Positions 50,360 through 59,109 of a DNA stretch of 64,000 bases are shown piece after piece. This DNA is from CBDDEI01 sp965226775. GTDB taxonomy: Bacteria; Chloroflexota; Dehalococcoidia; SHYD01. Numbering within the stretch: the stretch's first letter is position 1; each line of letters begins with the position of its first letter. The translations under genes were made by a program, and so were the position numbers. The stretch lies in the NCBI GenBank assembly GCA_965226775.1, contig CBDDEI010000002.1, positions 1,736,001 to 1,800,000 of the forward strand. The letters are read 5' to 3'. Under the pieces are notes generated by a model. The model was not told the DNA's origin, searched no databases, and saw only the letters and a program-made list of their open reading frames with translations.

Positions 50360-51762
50360 CTAGAGCTCTTTTACGTTACTGACCAGACGGGTGAGCATAT
50401 CCTTGGCGCTGCCAAAAAGCATCATCGTGTTGGGCTTATAGAACAGCTCGTTGTCTATGCCGGCAAAGCCGGGATTCATGCTCCGTTTGATTACAATAAC
50501 GCTGCGCGCGTGGTCTACTTCCAGGATGGGCATCCCATAAATAGGACTACCTACGCTGTCGCGCGCCGCCGGGTTCACCACATCGTTCGCGCCGATGACC
50601 AGGGCAACGTCGGTGCGCTCAAAGTCAGGATTGATGTCGTCCATATCGTAGAGCTGCGGATAGGGCACGTTTGCCTCAGCCAGCAACACGTTCATGTGCC
50701 CCGGCATCCGTCCGGCCACAGGATGGATGGCGTACTTCACCTCAACGTTGCGCTTCTGCAACTGCTCCGCTAGGTCTCGAGCAGCGTGCTGCGCCTGGTC
50801 CACCGCCATGCCGTAGCCCGGCACAATCACCACGCTGCGCGCGTAGGCCAGCACCATCGCCGCCTCCTCCGCATCAATAGAGCGGTAGTGGAGGTCAGAC
50901 GCTCCTGGCACGGCCACCCCGGTACTATCGCCGGTGCCGAAGCCGGAAAAGAGGATGTTCGCTATGGAACGGTTCATCGCCTTGGACATGATCTGCGTCA
51001 GGATGAGCCCGGCTGCGCCCACCAGCGCGCCTGAGACGATCAGCACATTGTTCAAGACCACGAAGCCGGCCGCGCTAGCCGCCATGCCAGAGAAGGAGTT
51101 GAGCAGGGAGACTACCACAGGCATATCCGCGCCGCCGATGGGAATGACAAAGAGGATGCCCAATACTAGGGCAATCGCTATCAATCCCAACAGCACCATC
51201 GTATTAGTAGGGTTAAGGAAGAAGAGGATACTACCCGCCACAAAGGCGACCAGCAGCAGCACATTAAGGGCCTGCTGGAGGGGGAAGAGGATGGGTGCGC
51301 CGGAGATTACGCCCTGCAGCTTGCCAAACGCCACCATGCTGCCCGAAAAGGTAACCGTCCCGATAAGCACGCCCAGAGCGATGATGAACAACGCTGCAAG
51401 TCCCAGCGTTTCGCCCGCGCTGAGCGCACGCCAATACTCGCCTACCGCCACCAACGCCGATGCGCCGCCGCCCAGGCCATTGAATATACCCACCATCTGC
51501 GGCATCGCCGTCATCTTTACCGTGCGGGCGGCCGCTGCCCCGATGGCAGAGCCCAACAACGATGCCGGCCTAGAATGAGCTCGTAGTTCAGGACGCTCCG
51601 GTCGGCCAGCGTAGCCACCACCGCGATGAGCATGCCCACCGAGGCCATGGTGTTGCCGCGCCGCGCCGTTGCAGGCGACCCCAGGTTGCGCAGCCCCAGG
51701 ATGAAGAGTGAGGCCGCGAGGAGGTAGCTAAGCTGGATGATTGTCGGTATGAAGTCGATCAA
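50360..51762 (-). pseudogene. pntB: NAD(P) transhydrogenase subunit beta, frameshifted
   Basis: The gene is split into two frames: residues 1-65 from ATG 51762 (MIDFIPTIIQLSYLLAASLF ... LNYELIL) and the rest from about 51559 (GSAIGAAAARTVKMTAMPQM to the end). The missing link is legible in the third frame: AGIVVG. Two single-base insertions, a G near 51569 and a C near 51554, explain all three pieces and restore a 460-residue PntB with IGGADMPVVVSLLNSFSGMA and the NADP-binding PGYGMAVDQAQHAARDLAEQ. PntB carries the proton channel and NADP(H) domain. Mutation versus assembly error is undecided. Confidence 0.85.
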
Positions 51763-52052
51763 CGTTCGTCCCTGTTAGACCTGAACATCTGGAGCATGCG
51801 GTCGGTCACCATAAAGCCGCCCACCACGTTCACGGTAGCCAGGACAACCGCGAGCACACCCAATGCCGCGGAGATGCTCAGACCACCATGGGCAGTCACC
51901 AGCAGCCCGCCAACTATCGCGATGCCGGAGATGGCGTTAGCGCCGGACATGAGAGGCGTGTGCAGGGTTGGCGGCACTTTGGTGATAACTTCAAACCCCA
52001 CGAAAGCCGCCAGGACAAAGATGAAGAGCCCGCCCAGCAGTCCTTGCTCCAT
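51759..52052 (-). CDS. pntAB: NAD(P) transhydrogenase alpha subunit, membrane part
   Basis: A 97-residue protein equal to the C-terminal membrane domain of PntA, encoded separately as in many bacteria. It has three helices with FVGFEVITKVPPTLHTPLMS and GANAISGIAIVGGLL, the block facing the proton channel, and ends in a charged tail (TDRMLQMFRSNRDER). The stop overlaps the pntB start by four bases, and pntAA ends 15 bases upstream. Confidence 0.92.
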   Translation of the reverse strand: MEQGLLGGLFIFVLAAFVGFEVITKVPPTLHTPLMSGANAISGIAIVGGLLVTAHGGLSISAALGVLAVVLATVNVVGGFMVTDRMLQMFRSNRDER

Positions 52053-52067
52053 TACACTGCCTCCTGG

Positions 52068-53213
52068 TTATTTCGACTCTGCCAGCATAGCGCGCACGCC
52101 TTCGTGGCGAATCTCGCCGTCGCTGGTCACGTAGACTGCGTTGACAATCTCATCGTTGAAATCGGGCTGCAACGAGCCGTCTTTTGAGAGCAGTTGCAGC
52201 AAGGACAGCACGTTGCGGGAGTACATCAGGCTAGCGTGGGTCGGCATGGAGGGCGAAGCGTTTGCCATCCCGATAATGGTCACGCCATTGTAGAGACGTG
52301 ACTCGCCGGAGATGGTGAGGGCGCAGTTGCCGCCCTGCTCTGCCGCCAGGTCTACCACAACCGAGCCTGGCCCCATAACGTCCACCATGTCCTCGGTCAG
52401 CAGCACCGGCGCCTTCCTACCTGGCACCAGCGCCGCGGTGATGACTATATCCGACTGCCCCACGTGGTCCCTCAGCACTTCATGCTCACGGCGCCGGGCG
52501 TCCTCAGAAACCTCCCGCGCATAACCACCGGCCGCGGTAGTCTCGTCATCAAGGGTTATGTCAATGAACTGCGCCCCCAGGCTTTGCACCTCTTCCTTAG
52601 CGGCTGGGCGGATATCAAAGGCTTCCACCACTGCGCCCAAGCGGCGGGCGGTCGCGATGGCCTGGAGGCCGGCCACGCCTACACCAATGACCAGCACCTT
52701 GGCGGGCGGCATTGTGCCAGCGGCCGTCGTGAGCATTGGCAAGAACTTGCCCATCGCTTGCGCGCCTTCCAGCACGGCGCGGTAGCCCGCCACCGACGCC
52801 TGCGACGAGAGTGCGTCCATGCTCTGCGCCCGGCTTATGCGTGGCACTAGCTCCATGCTGATTCCGGTCACTTTACGATCAGCCAGCCGTTGGATGAGCG
52901 TTGGGTTGCCCAGGGGGTTCAAGAGGCCGAGGACCGCCGAGCCTTCACGCAACAGGTCCAGCTCGCTGGGTTCCTCCTCCTGCGGCGCGTTCACCTTCAC
53001 CACGATGTCGCCTGCTTGCCACACCGCTCTCGTATCGGAAAGCACCTGCGCTCCCGCAGCAACATAGGCCTCGTCCGAGAAGAAGGCTTCCGCCCCCGCG
53101 CCCGCTTCCACCGTGACCTCATGCCCCGCTTTGACAAGGCGCGTCACGCTGTCCGGCGCAAGCGCTACCCGGCGCTCTCCCATGCGAATCTCTTTAGGCA
53201 CGGCTATATGCAT
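52068..53213 (-). CDS. pntAA: NAD(P) transhydrogenase alpha subunit, NAD-binding part
   Basis: A 381-residue soluble NAD(H)-binding domain. Family blocks are IAVPKEIRMGERRVALAPDS, SMELVPRISRAQSMDALSSQ, the Rossmann VLVIGVGVAGLQAIATARRL, the mobile-loop region ITAALVPGRKAPVLLTEDMV and DLAAEQGGNCALT. With PntAB and PntB it couples hydride transfer between NADH and NADP+ to proton flow, supplying NADPH. It is first in pntAA-pntAB-pntB. Confidence 0.94.
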   Translation of the reverse strand: MHIAVPKEIRMGERRVALAPDSVTRLVKAGHEVTVEAGAGAEAFFSDEAYVAAGAQVLSDTRAVWQAGDIVVKVNAPQEEEPSELDLLREGSAVLGLLNPLGNPTLIQRLADRKVTGISMELVPRISRAQSMDALSSQASVAGYRAVLEGAQAMGKFLPMLTTAAGTMPPAKVLVIGVGVAGLQAIATARRLGAVVEAFDIRPAAKEEVQSLGAQFIDITLDDETTAAGGYAREVSEDARRREHEVLRDHVGQSDIVITAALVPGRKAPVLLTEDMVDVMGPGSVVVDLAAEQGGNCALTISGESRLYNGVTIIGMANASPSMPTHASLMYSRNVLSLLQLLSKDGSLQPDFNDEIVNAVYVTSDGEIRHEGVRAMLAESK

Positions 53214-53622
53214 TGAAGCTCCTGAGGCTAGACCGCGTCCTGTGATCGGCGGCCTGCAGCAACGCGCTGGGGCCGTAGAACCAGTTTAGACGGCAAATAC
53301 CAGCATACGCTGGAGGATTGATTATGCATAGAAAATATCGAGTGGAGTCTACCACAGGGCCGCACAGCCTGTGAATGACTTAGGGCCTCAGCCAAGGTCT
53401 TGCCGTTGGATGTTAACTCAATCTTAATGTCCTGCCGCCTGCAACTTGGGCGGCGCGTAGCAAGAAGAAGCGCATGGTCATTCTGAGCGAAGCGAAGAAT
53501 CCACGGTGCAGCGTGGGCATGTGGATTCTTCTGTCCTCGCTGGGCGAGTCCCTCAGAATGACATTGGGGCAAGCCTGCGCCTTTCGATGCATTGACTGTG
53601 TATACTTCTAGTCAATATAGCT
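53214..53622. other. Intergenic region pntAA / R-M gene
   Basis: About 410 bases without a gene. It contains a hairpin repeat at 53477-53562. No RNA gene is evident. A TTGACT near 53592 with TATAGC just before the R-M ATG could give a leaderless transcript, but this is weak. Confidence 0.4.
53477..53562. repeat. Intergenic hairpin repeat, copy 2
   Basis: Outer arms GTCATTCTGAG and CTCAGAATGAC pair perfectly, and inner arms GAAGAATCC (from 53494) and GGATTCTTC (to 53531) pair as well. It is related to 30970-31057. It marks the left side of the decayed defence island. Confidence 0.65.
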
Positions 53623-56600
53623 ATGGCGCTCCACCTCGACACGAACGACCCCAAGTATGCCGCGGCCGCCGCCGATATTCTGCGGCGGCACAATAACGCT
53701 GAGCCTGAGGCGAACATCACTAGTTCGGTGCGCGACTTCCTCATCACCACTGGCCTGGTCAAGTCCAACGAGATCAAAGAGGAAAACCCGCCGGCCCAAG
53801 GCTCGCGCCGGGCGGTGGACCTCACCGCGCTGGACACCTTCATCGAGTTCAAGCGCAGGATCGGCACTACCGGCGGCTTCAACCCCGACCCCGAGAACGT
53901 GCGGCAGCTCGACGATTACCTGGCGCAGTCGCAGGCGCAGGGCCGGGTGCGTATGGGCATCCTGACCGACGGCAAGTACTGGCTGCTGCGCTGGCCCAAC
54001 GCCGGGCCGGTGAAGGTGGCCCCGCCGTACGCCTTCACGCTGGAGGACTCGGACCACTGGCTCACGCTCTACGAGTGGCTGCGCGACCGTGCCCTCTACA
54101 CAGAGGAGAACCAGGAGCCCGCCCCACTCACCATCGCCGAGCGCTTCGGCCCCACAGGCCCCTCGTACCTGCGGGACATCGCGGTTCTCAAAGCCCTCTA
54201 CGCCCAGCACGCCAGTTCCAGCACTATCAAGGTCAAGCGGCAGCTGTGGCAGAACCTGCTCACGGCAGCCCTGGGCGAAATCGCCGGCACTCCTGCCCAG
54301 CTGGATGACCTCTTTGTCCGCCACACCTATTTGACCGCCGTCATTGGCATGGTGGTGCAGGCGTCCTTCGGCAGCGACATCTACCAGCTTGCTGCCACCG
54401 ATCCTGCTGACCTGCTCTACGGTCGCGAATTCCGCAACAAGACCGGCCTCCAGGGTGTTGTGGAGTCGGACTTCTTCGCCTGGCCTGCGGAGGTCGGCGG
54501 CCTGCCCTTGCTCGAGACCCTAGCACGCAGCGTCGCCAGGTTCGACTGGCAAAAGGCCCCCAACAATATCGCCGCCATCCTCTACGAGACCGTCATCCCG
54601 CCCGACGAGCGCCGCCAGTTGGGCGAGTACTACACTCCGGACTGGCTGGCCCGGGCCATCGTGCAGGAAGTGGTAACCGACCCGCTGAACCAGTACGTCC
54701 TCGACCCTGCCTGCGGCTCAGGGACCTTCGTCGCCGTGGCGGTCACCCACCTCATCGAAGCGGCCAAGGCCACGACCCTCGATCCCAAGGAGGTGTTGGA
54801 ATGGCTGCGCTTCTCCGTCGCGGGCATCGACATCCATCCGGTGGCGGTGCACCTCGCCCGAGCCGCTTGGGTGCTGGCTGCCCAGCCCGCGATCCAGGCC
54901 GCCGTCAAAGATGGCTTCGCCGGCGACATCACCGTGCCCATCTACCTGGGAGACGCCCTCCAGCTCCGGCTCCGCACCGGAGATATGTTCGCCCAGCATG
55001 AGATCACAGTCCAGGTGGAGGACGAGCAGCATACGGAGCTGGTGTTTCCCGTGAGCCTGGTAGATCGTGACGAGACCTTCGACGCGCTGATGGGTGACAT
55101 CGCAGAAGCCATCGAGCGCGACGACGACCCCAACTTCGCCCTTGACGACCACCACATCACCGACCCCGCCGAGCGGCAGACCCTGGAGCAGACCATCAAG
55201 TCCCTCCAAATGCTGCACAGGGAGGGCCGCAACCACATCTGGGCCTACTACACCCGCAACCTGGTGCGCCCCGTCGCCCTCTCTCACAAAAAGGTGGACG
55301 TGATCGTCGGCAACCCGCCGTGGCTGAGCTACCGTAACACCGCTAGCACACTGCGTATTGAACTAGAGAGACAGAGTAAGGACCTCTACGGCATCTGGGC
55401 TGGCGGCATATATGTTAACCGTCAAGACGTGGCGGGACTGTTCTACACCCGCAGCGTAGACCTCTACCTGAAGGACGGCGGCTAATAGGCATGGTGATGC
55501 CCCACAGCGCCCTGCAAACGGGCCAACATTCCAAGTGGCGCACCGGCTCGTGGCAGGCTGGACGTAGCGGGCGCACTCTGTCGGTTGACTTCGGCTACAA
55601 GATGGCCTGGGACCTCGAAAGGCTGGAACCCAACACCTTCTTCCCAGTCCCTGCCTCAGTAGTCTTTGCCCAGAGGAATGGAGAAGACGGCAAGGCTACG
55701 CCTCTGGCCGGCGAGGTGGAACGCTGGCTGGGCAAGGCGGGAGGAGCCGATGTGCGGCGGGAGAGAACCAGAATCACCGATACATCTGTTGGTGGCGACT
55801 CCCCCTACGCTAGCCGTTCGTGGCAGGGCGCGACGATAGTGCCACGCTGCCTCTTCTTTGTGGAAGAAACCAAAAACCCCGCTCCCATTCAGGCAGGCCA
55901 GACCATTATGGTGAACCCACATCGCGGTTCCCAGGATAAAGAGCCGTGGCGTAGCCTCGACCTGACCGTAATCACAGGTAAGACTGTGGAGTCCCCACAC
56001 GTCCACGATGTGTACCTCGGAGAAACGTTAGTTCCATATGCGACCCTCACGCCGCGCAAAGCAGTCCTGCCTTTCAAGCAAACTGACGCCAATCTTCCTT
56101 CCGATACCCAAGGAGTGGGCGGTATCAATCTAGGAGCTTTGGGCCGAGGATGCGAACCCGCTGGCAGACCGTTAGTCGCCTGTGGGAAGAGAACAAACGG
56201 CCCGTAAATAAGCTGGACTTGCTGGGGCAGTTGGACTACTTTGGCAAACTCTCGGCCCAATTGGAGTGGCAGCATGATCCTCGAGGGAGGCCGGTCCGAG
56301 TGGTTTACACCCAAGCTGGTGAGTCTACGGGAGCGCTGCTCCAAGGTAGTGAAGCTATCGTTGAATCCTTACTTTATTGGGTTGCTTGCAAGGATACGCA
56401 AGAAGCCTATTACCTGCTAGCCATCATCAATAGCGATGCTCTGTATAAACTGGTAATGCCGTTGATGTCCAAGGGGCAGTTCGGTGCGCGCCATTTACAC
56501 AAGCACCTCTGGAAGCTGCCGATCCCCGAGTTCGACCCCAGCAAGCCGCTACACAGCGCGCTGTCTGAGGCCGGGGAGGCGGCGGCGGCGGGCGCGGCCC

Positions 56601-56764
56601 AGCAGCTAGAGCGGCTGCGGGCAGACCGGGGGCACAATGTCAGCGTCACCATCGCCCGCAGGGAGCTCCGCAAGTGGCTGCGGGCGTCGGCAGAGGGCAA
56701 GGCGGTGGAGAACGCGGTGGGACGGCTGTTGGGGAGCGGGAGTAAGAGGAGAGATTCCGAATGA
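53623..56764 (+). pseudogene. Type IIG-like restriction-modification enzyme with two frameshifts
   Basis: Three frames form one gene of about 1,047 codons. Part 1 (53623-55485) has a PD-(D/E)xK-like nuclease start (VDLTALDTFIEFKRR, residues 66-80), the SAM motif LDPACGSGTFVAVAV near 361 and the N6-adenine motif VGNPPWLSY near 563. It ends at a false stop where GGCGGCTAATAGG should read with one more C (DGG-LIGMVMPHSALQTG). Part 2 runs to about 56145. Part 3 (RTRWQTVSRLWEENKRPVNK) carries the specificity/C-terminal region. Both breaks are single-base deletions. As read, the methylase lacks its target-recognition region and is probably inactive. Confidence 0.8.
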
Positions 56765-57039
56765 ACCTCAATGCGTTGGAAAGAAAGTTCTTTGACAAGA
56801 TTCTCAATGCAGAGTTGGGTGTCCCAGTACACGCAACTCTGGAATATCAAATGGAAACATTCCTCATTATTATTGTTCCTGAGATAGGCCCAGACGGTTA
56901 TTTCAGACTGAATTACTATAATGCACCAGCTTACGACCCAGAAACGCAATGTGATGATGGCAAACCTTTCAAAGAGTGGTCCAACAATGAGATTACGGCA
57001 TCCACTATTAAAACAAGCATGGCTAAAGAGATCCGGTAA
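56761..57039 (+). CDS. Small hypothetical protein coupled to the R-M gene
   Basis: A 92-residue acidic protein of unknown family. Its ATG overlaps the R-M stop (ATGA, 56761-56764), so it was translated with it. It has an N-terminal helix (LNALERKFFDKILNAE) and strands including FLIIIVPEIGPDGYFRLNYY. There is no catalytic motif or membrane segment. The intact frame among broken neighbours is notable. It might be an accessory of the defence gene or of the following ApeA-like gene, whose GTG start is two bases after its stop. Confidence 0.6.
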   Translation: MNLNALERKFFDKILNAELGVPVHATLEYQMETFLIIIVPEIGPDGYFRLNYYNAPAYDPETQCDDGKPFKEWSNNEITASTIKTSMAKEIR

Positions 57040-57041
57040 TC

Positions 57042-58223
57042 GTGGAATTACACCCATCGCCGTCGCTGCTGCCAATTAGGCCACAATTGAATCCGAAGCT
57101 AGGCGCAAAAGTGCTTTACGCGGAGAACCATCATAGTGGAGCGCTGGCTTTGGACGGCACCAGGTAATAGTGCAGAACGCACTGCTCAAGAAAGCCGAGT
57201 GCAGCTGTATCGTCGATTTTCCAAATTTTGTGACACCTGATCGCAATGGCTTTCGAATGCCGGAATTGGCAATTGACCAGAGCGCGTATGTTGGAGTCTA
57301 TAGCCAGCCGATTGGAAGGTGGCGCTAAGATCAAGATTGCAACCTCCCACACATCACATTGTGCTTCAGTGGTGATGGATGGAATATCCTCACAAGAGAT
57401 AAAGAGCAAACCAGAGACGAGCTCAGTCACACCGGATTAATAGAGAAAAGCGACGGAGGCGAATTCGGAACTGATGAACTTGACGACGTACTGGAAGGAT
57501 TGAAGTACTTCTTTGCATTTACTGCTGGTGTATATTGTCACCCCACTGTTGTCATCGGCTACAATTCACGGAGCCAGCCAGTCTGGGGTCAAATAGGCCG
57601 ATTTGAAGCGGAACAGCACGATCCAGACAATTGGTTCTGCAACAACACCAACGCTCCCTTTGGGGATTATCTAGAAGAGTTGTTCTCCAAATTTTGGTGC
57701 AGATGGAACGGATACAAGGATGAGATCATAGCCATCATGGAATCCTACGTACACAGCAATGCAATGCAGACAGCAGGCGTTGTAAAAGACGCGGTGGCAA
57801 AGAGCTACGCAGGACGAAATACTGGGTCTTAAGTTGAAAACAATTTGAAATTCTGGTGTAGAGATTGACAAGGTCTTATCAGACTTTCAGATTCTCCACC
57901 GTCACTTGAATGAATCCGAGACTCCAATGATGACGCAGACTTAGTGAAACTTCAGGTGAATCTGAAAGGAGAGGGTCATCTGCTGGGCCGTGTGCGTAAC
58001 TACGTTGCTCATCCTCTCGACATTGGAAGTCAAGGGCAAATATCTCAAATATTTGGATTCTAACCTAGGGCATTACTATTACTTGCCTGACTTGTGCCAA
58101 TTTTACCTTGAGTATATGTTCTTGAACGCTGTGGATATGAAACCAAAGGCACAGGCTACTCCTGAAACCCGCCTAACAACGGCCTCGCCATTCTCCGGAT
58201 TCTCTTCACCTAATCAGCAGTAG
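57042..58223 (+). pseudogene. ApeA-like abortive-infection protein with HEPN domain, multiply broken
   Basis: Frames that change five times still read as one protein of about 394 codons. GTG 57042 starts VELHPSPSLLPI. From 57170, NALLKKAECSCIVDFPNF leads to an in-frame TAA at 57326. The frame continues with ITLCFSGDGWNILTRDKEQT and TAGVYCHPTVVIGYNSRSQP. After further shifts at about 57840, 57940 and 58060 come LLGRVRNYVAHPLDIGSQGQ and LGHYYYLPDLCQFYLEYMF. RNYVAH fits the R-x4-H RNase motif of HEPN domains, and the layout resembles ApeA anti-phage proteins. Family assignment is tentative; the number of lesions makes a functional product unlikely. Confidence 0.5.
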
Positions 58224-58289
58224 GGGTAAGCTGAGCGCTCCTTCGGTCTACGGGCACTGTCTCGGCAGCTAGCAGGCCGCCTCGCCGTA

Positions 58290-58828
58290 TCAGCGCGGCT
58301 TCCAATGCGACTCGCTCCTCACCCTCAGTAACCTCTGAGAAGCGACTAGGAAGACCATTCCGGCCGCCATTGAAACCAGAATACCCAAGTAGAGCAACGC
58401 CGTTTCCGTTTGCAGGTTCTCCATCCGGAACAGAAAGCCAAAGAACATAGCCCCCGCGTTGCCGCCCGCCCCCACAATGCCCGCAACGGAGCCCAAAGCC
58501 TGCTTGTTGATAAAAGGCGCCACGGAGAACGTTGCCCCTGACGACATCTGGACAAAGATGCCAAACACAATCATCGTCGCCACAGCGGTGAACAGCGTAG
58601 CCATCTGCGAGAACAGGATGAGCGCGATGCCCTCCAGCAGCAGCATGATGCCCAGGAACATCACCCGGCCCCGCAAGCCCCAGAGTAGGCCGGCCTTATC
58701 GCTGAAGATGCCGCCTGTGCTGCGAGAGAAGATGTTCATCAGCCCAAACAGCCCGGCAATCATGCCCGCAGCACCTATGCCCAGCCCAAAGCGATCGTGA
58801 AAGTACAGGGCGGCCTGGATACGTCTGC
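58290..58828 (-). pseudogene. Nitrate/nitrite transporter (NarK/NrtP family), C-terminal half only
   Basis: About 180 codons of an MFS nitrate/nitrite porter. The open frame begins ALYFHDRFGLGIGAAGMIAG, followed by LFGLMNIFSRSTGGIFSDKA, the family signature between helices 7 and 8, and runs through the last helices (QALGSVAGIVGAGGNAGAMF). The N-terminal half (about 240 residues) is absent: upstream sequence is nirD in another frame. A deletion, or an assembly collapse, joined the middle of nirD to the middle of this gene near 58815-58830. The internal ATG at 58763 could start only a fragment. Confidence 0.8.
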
Positions 58829-59109
58829 AAAGCGCCGAACTGATGCCCTACCGGCTCCCCTGTAGCCAGACTGAACTTGTAGGCGTGCAGGGGACAGATA
58901 AGGGTTTCCCCGCCTACGATCCCGTCCGCAAGGGGGCCGCCGCGGTGCGGGCAGCTCGCTTGGGTAGCGTAGACAGCGCCCTGCCGCGTGCGGAATATAG
59001 CAACCAGGTCGTCGCCTACCAGAAAGCAGCGTCCTTCACCGACCGGAATCTGATCGAGGTAGCCAACCGGCTCCTGGGTGTCTGTCACGGAAGCTGTAAT
59101 GCTGCTCAT
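58696..59109 (-). CDS. nirD: Nitrite reductase small subunit NirD, C-terminus replaced
   Basis: The reading starts at ATG 59109, sharing one base with the nirB stop (TAATG). About 95 residues are NirD/Rieske-like: EPVGYLDQIPVGEGRCFLVG, then ligands CPHRGGPLADG and LICPLHAYKFSLATG. It keeps the [2Fe-2S] ligands, unlike enterobacterial NirD. After VGHQFGALQTYP the family C-terminus is missing; the frame instead reads out-of-frame transporter sequence (GRPVLSRSLWAGHRCCGHDC) to 58696. NirD is required with NirB for NADH-dependent nitrite reduction to ammonium, so this truncation may impair it. Confidence 0.8.
   Translation of the reverse strand: MSSITASVTDTQEPVGYLDQIPVGEGRCFLVGDDLVAIFRTRQGAVYATQASCPHRGGPLADGIVGGETLICPLHAYKFSLATGEPVGHQFGALQTYPGRPVLSRSLWAGHRCCGHDCRAVWADEHLLSQHRRHLQR

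Noticed and set aside
55491..56207. Separate gene after the R-M methylase part
   Set aside because: It begins with LIGMVMPHSALQTG directly after the first break and belongs to the same protein as the flanking frames.
57990..58223. Separate 77-residue gene
   Set aside because: Its middle (LGHYYYLPDLCQFYLEYMF) continues the HEPN region read in the adjacent frame, so it is the last piece of the broken ApeA-like gene.
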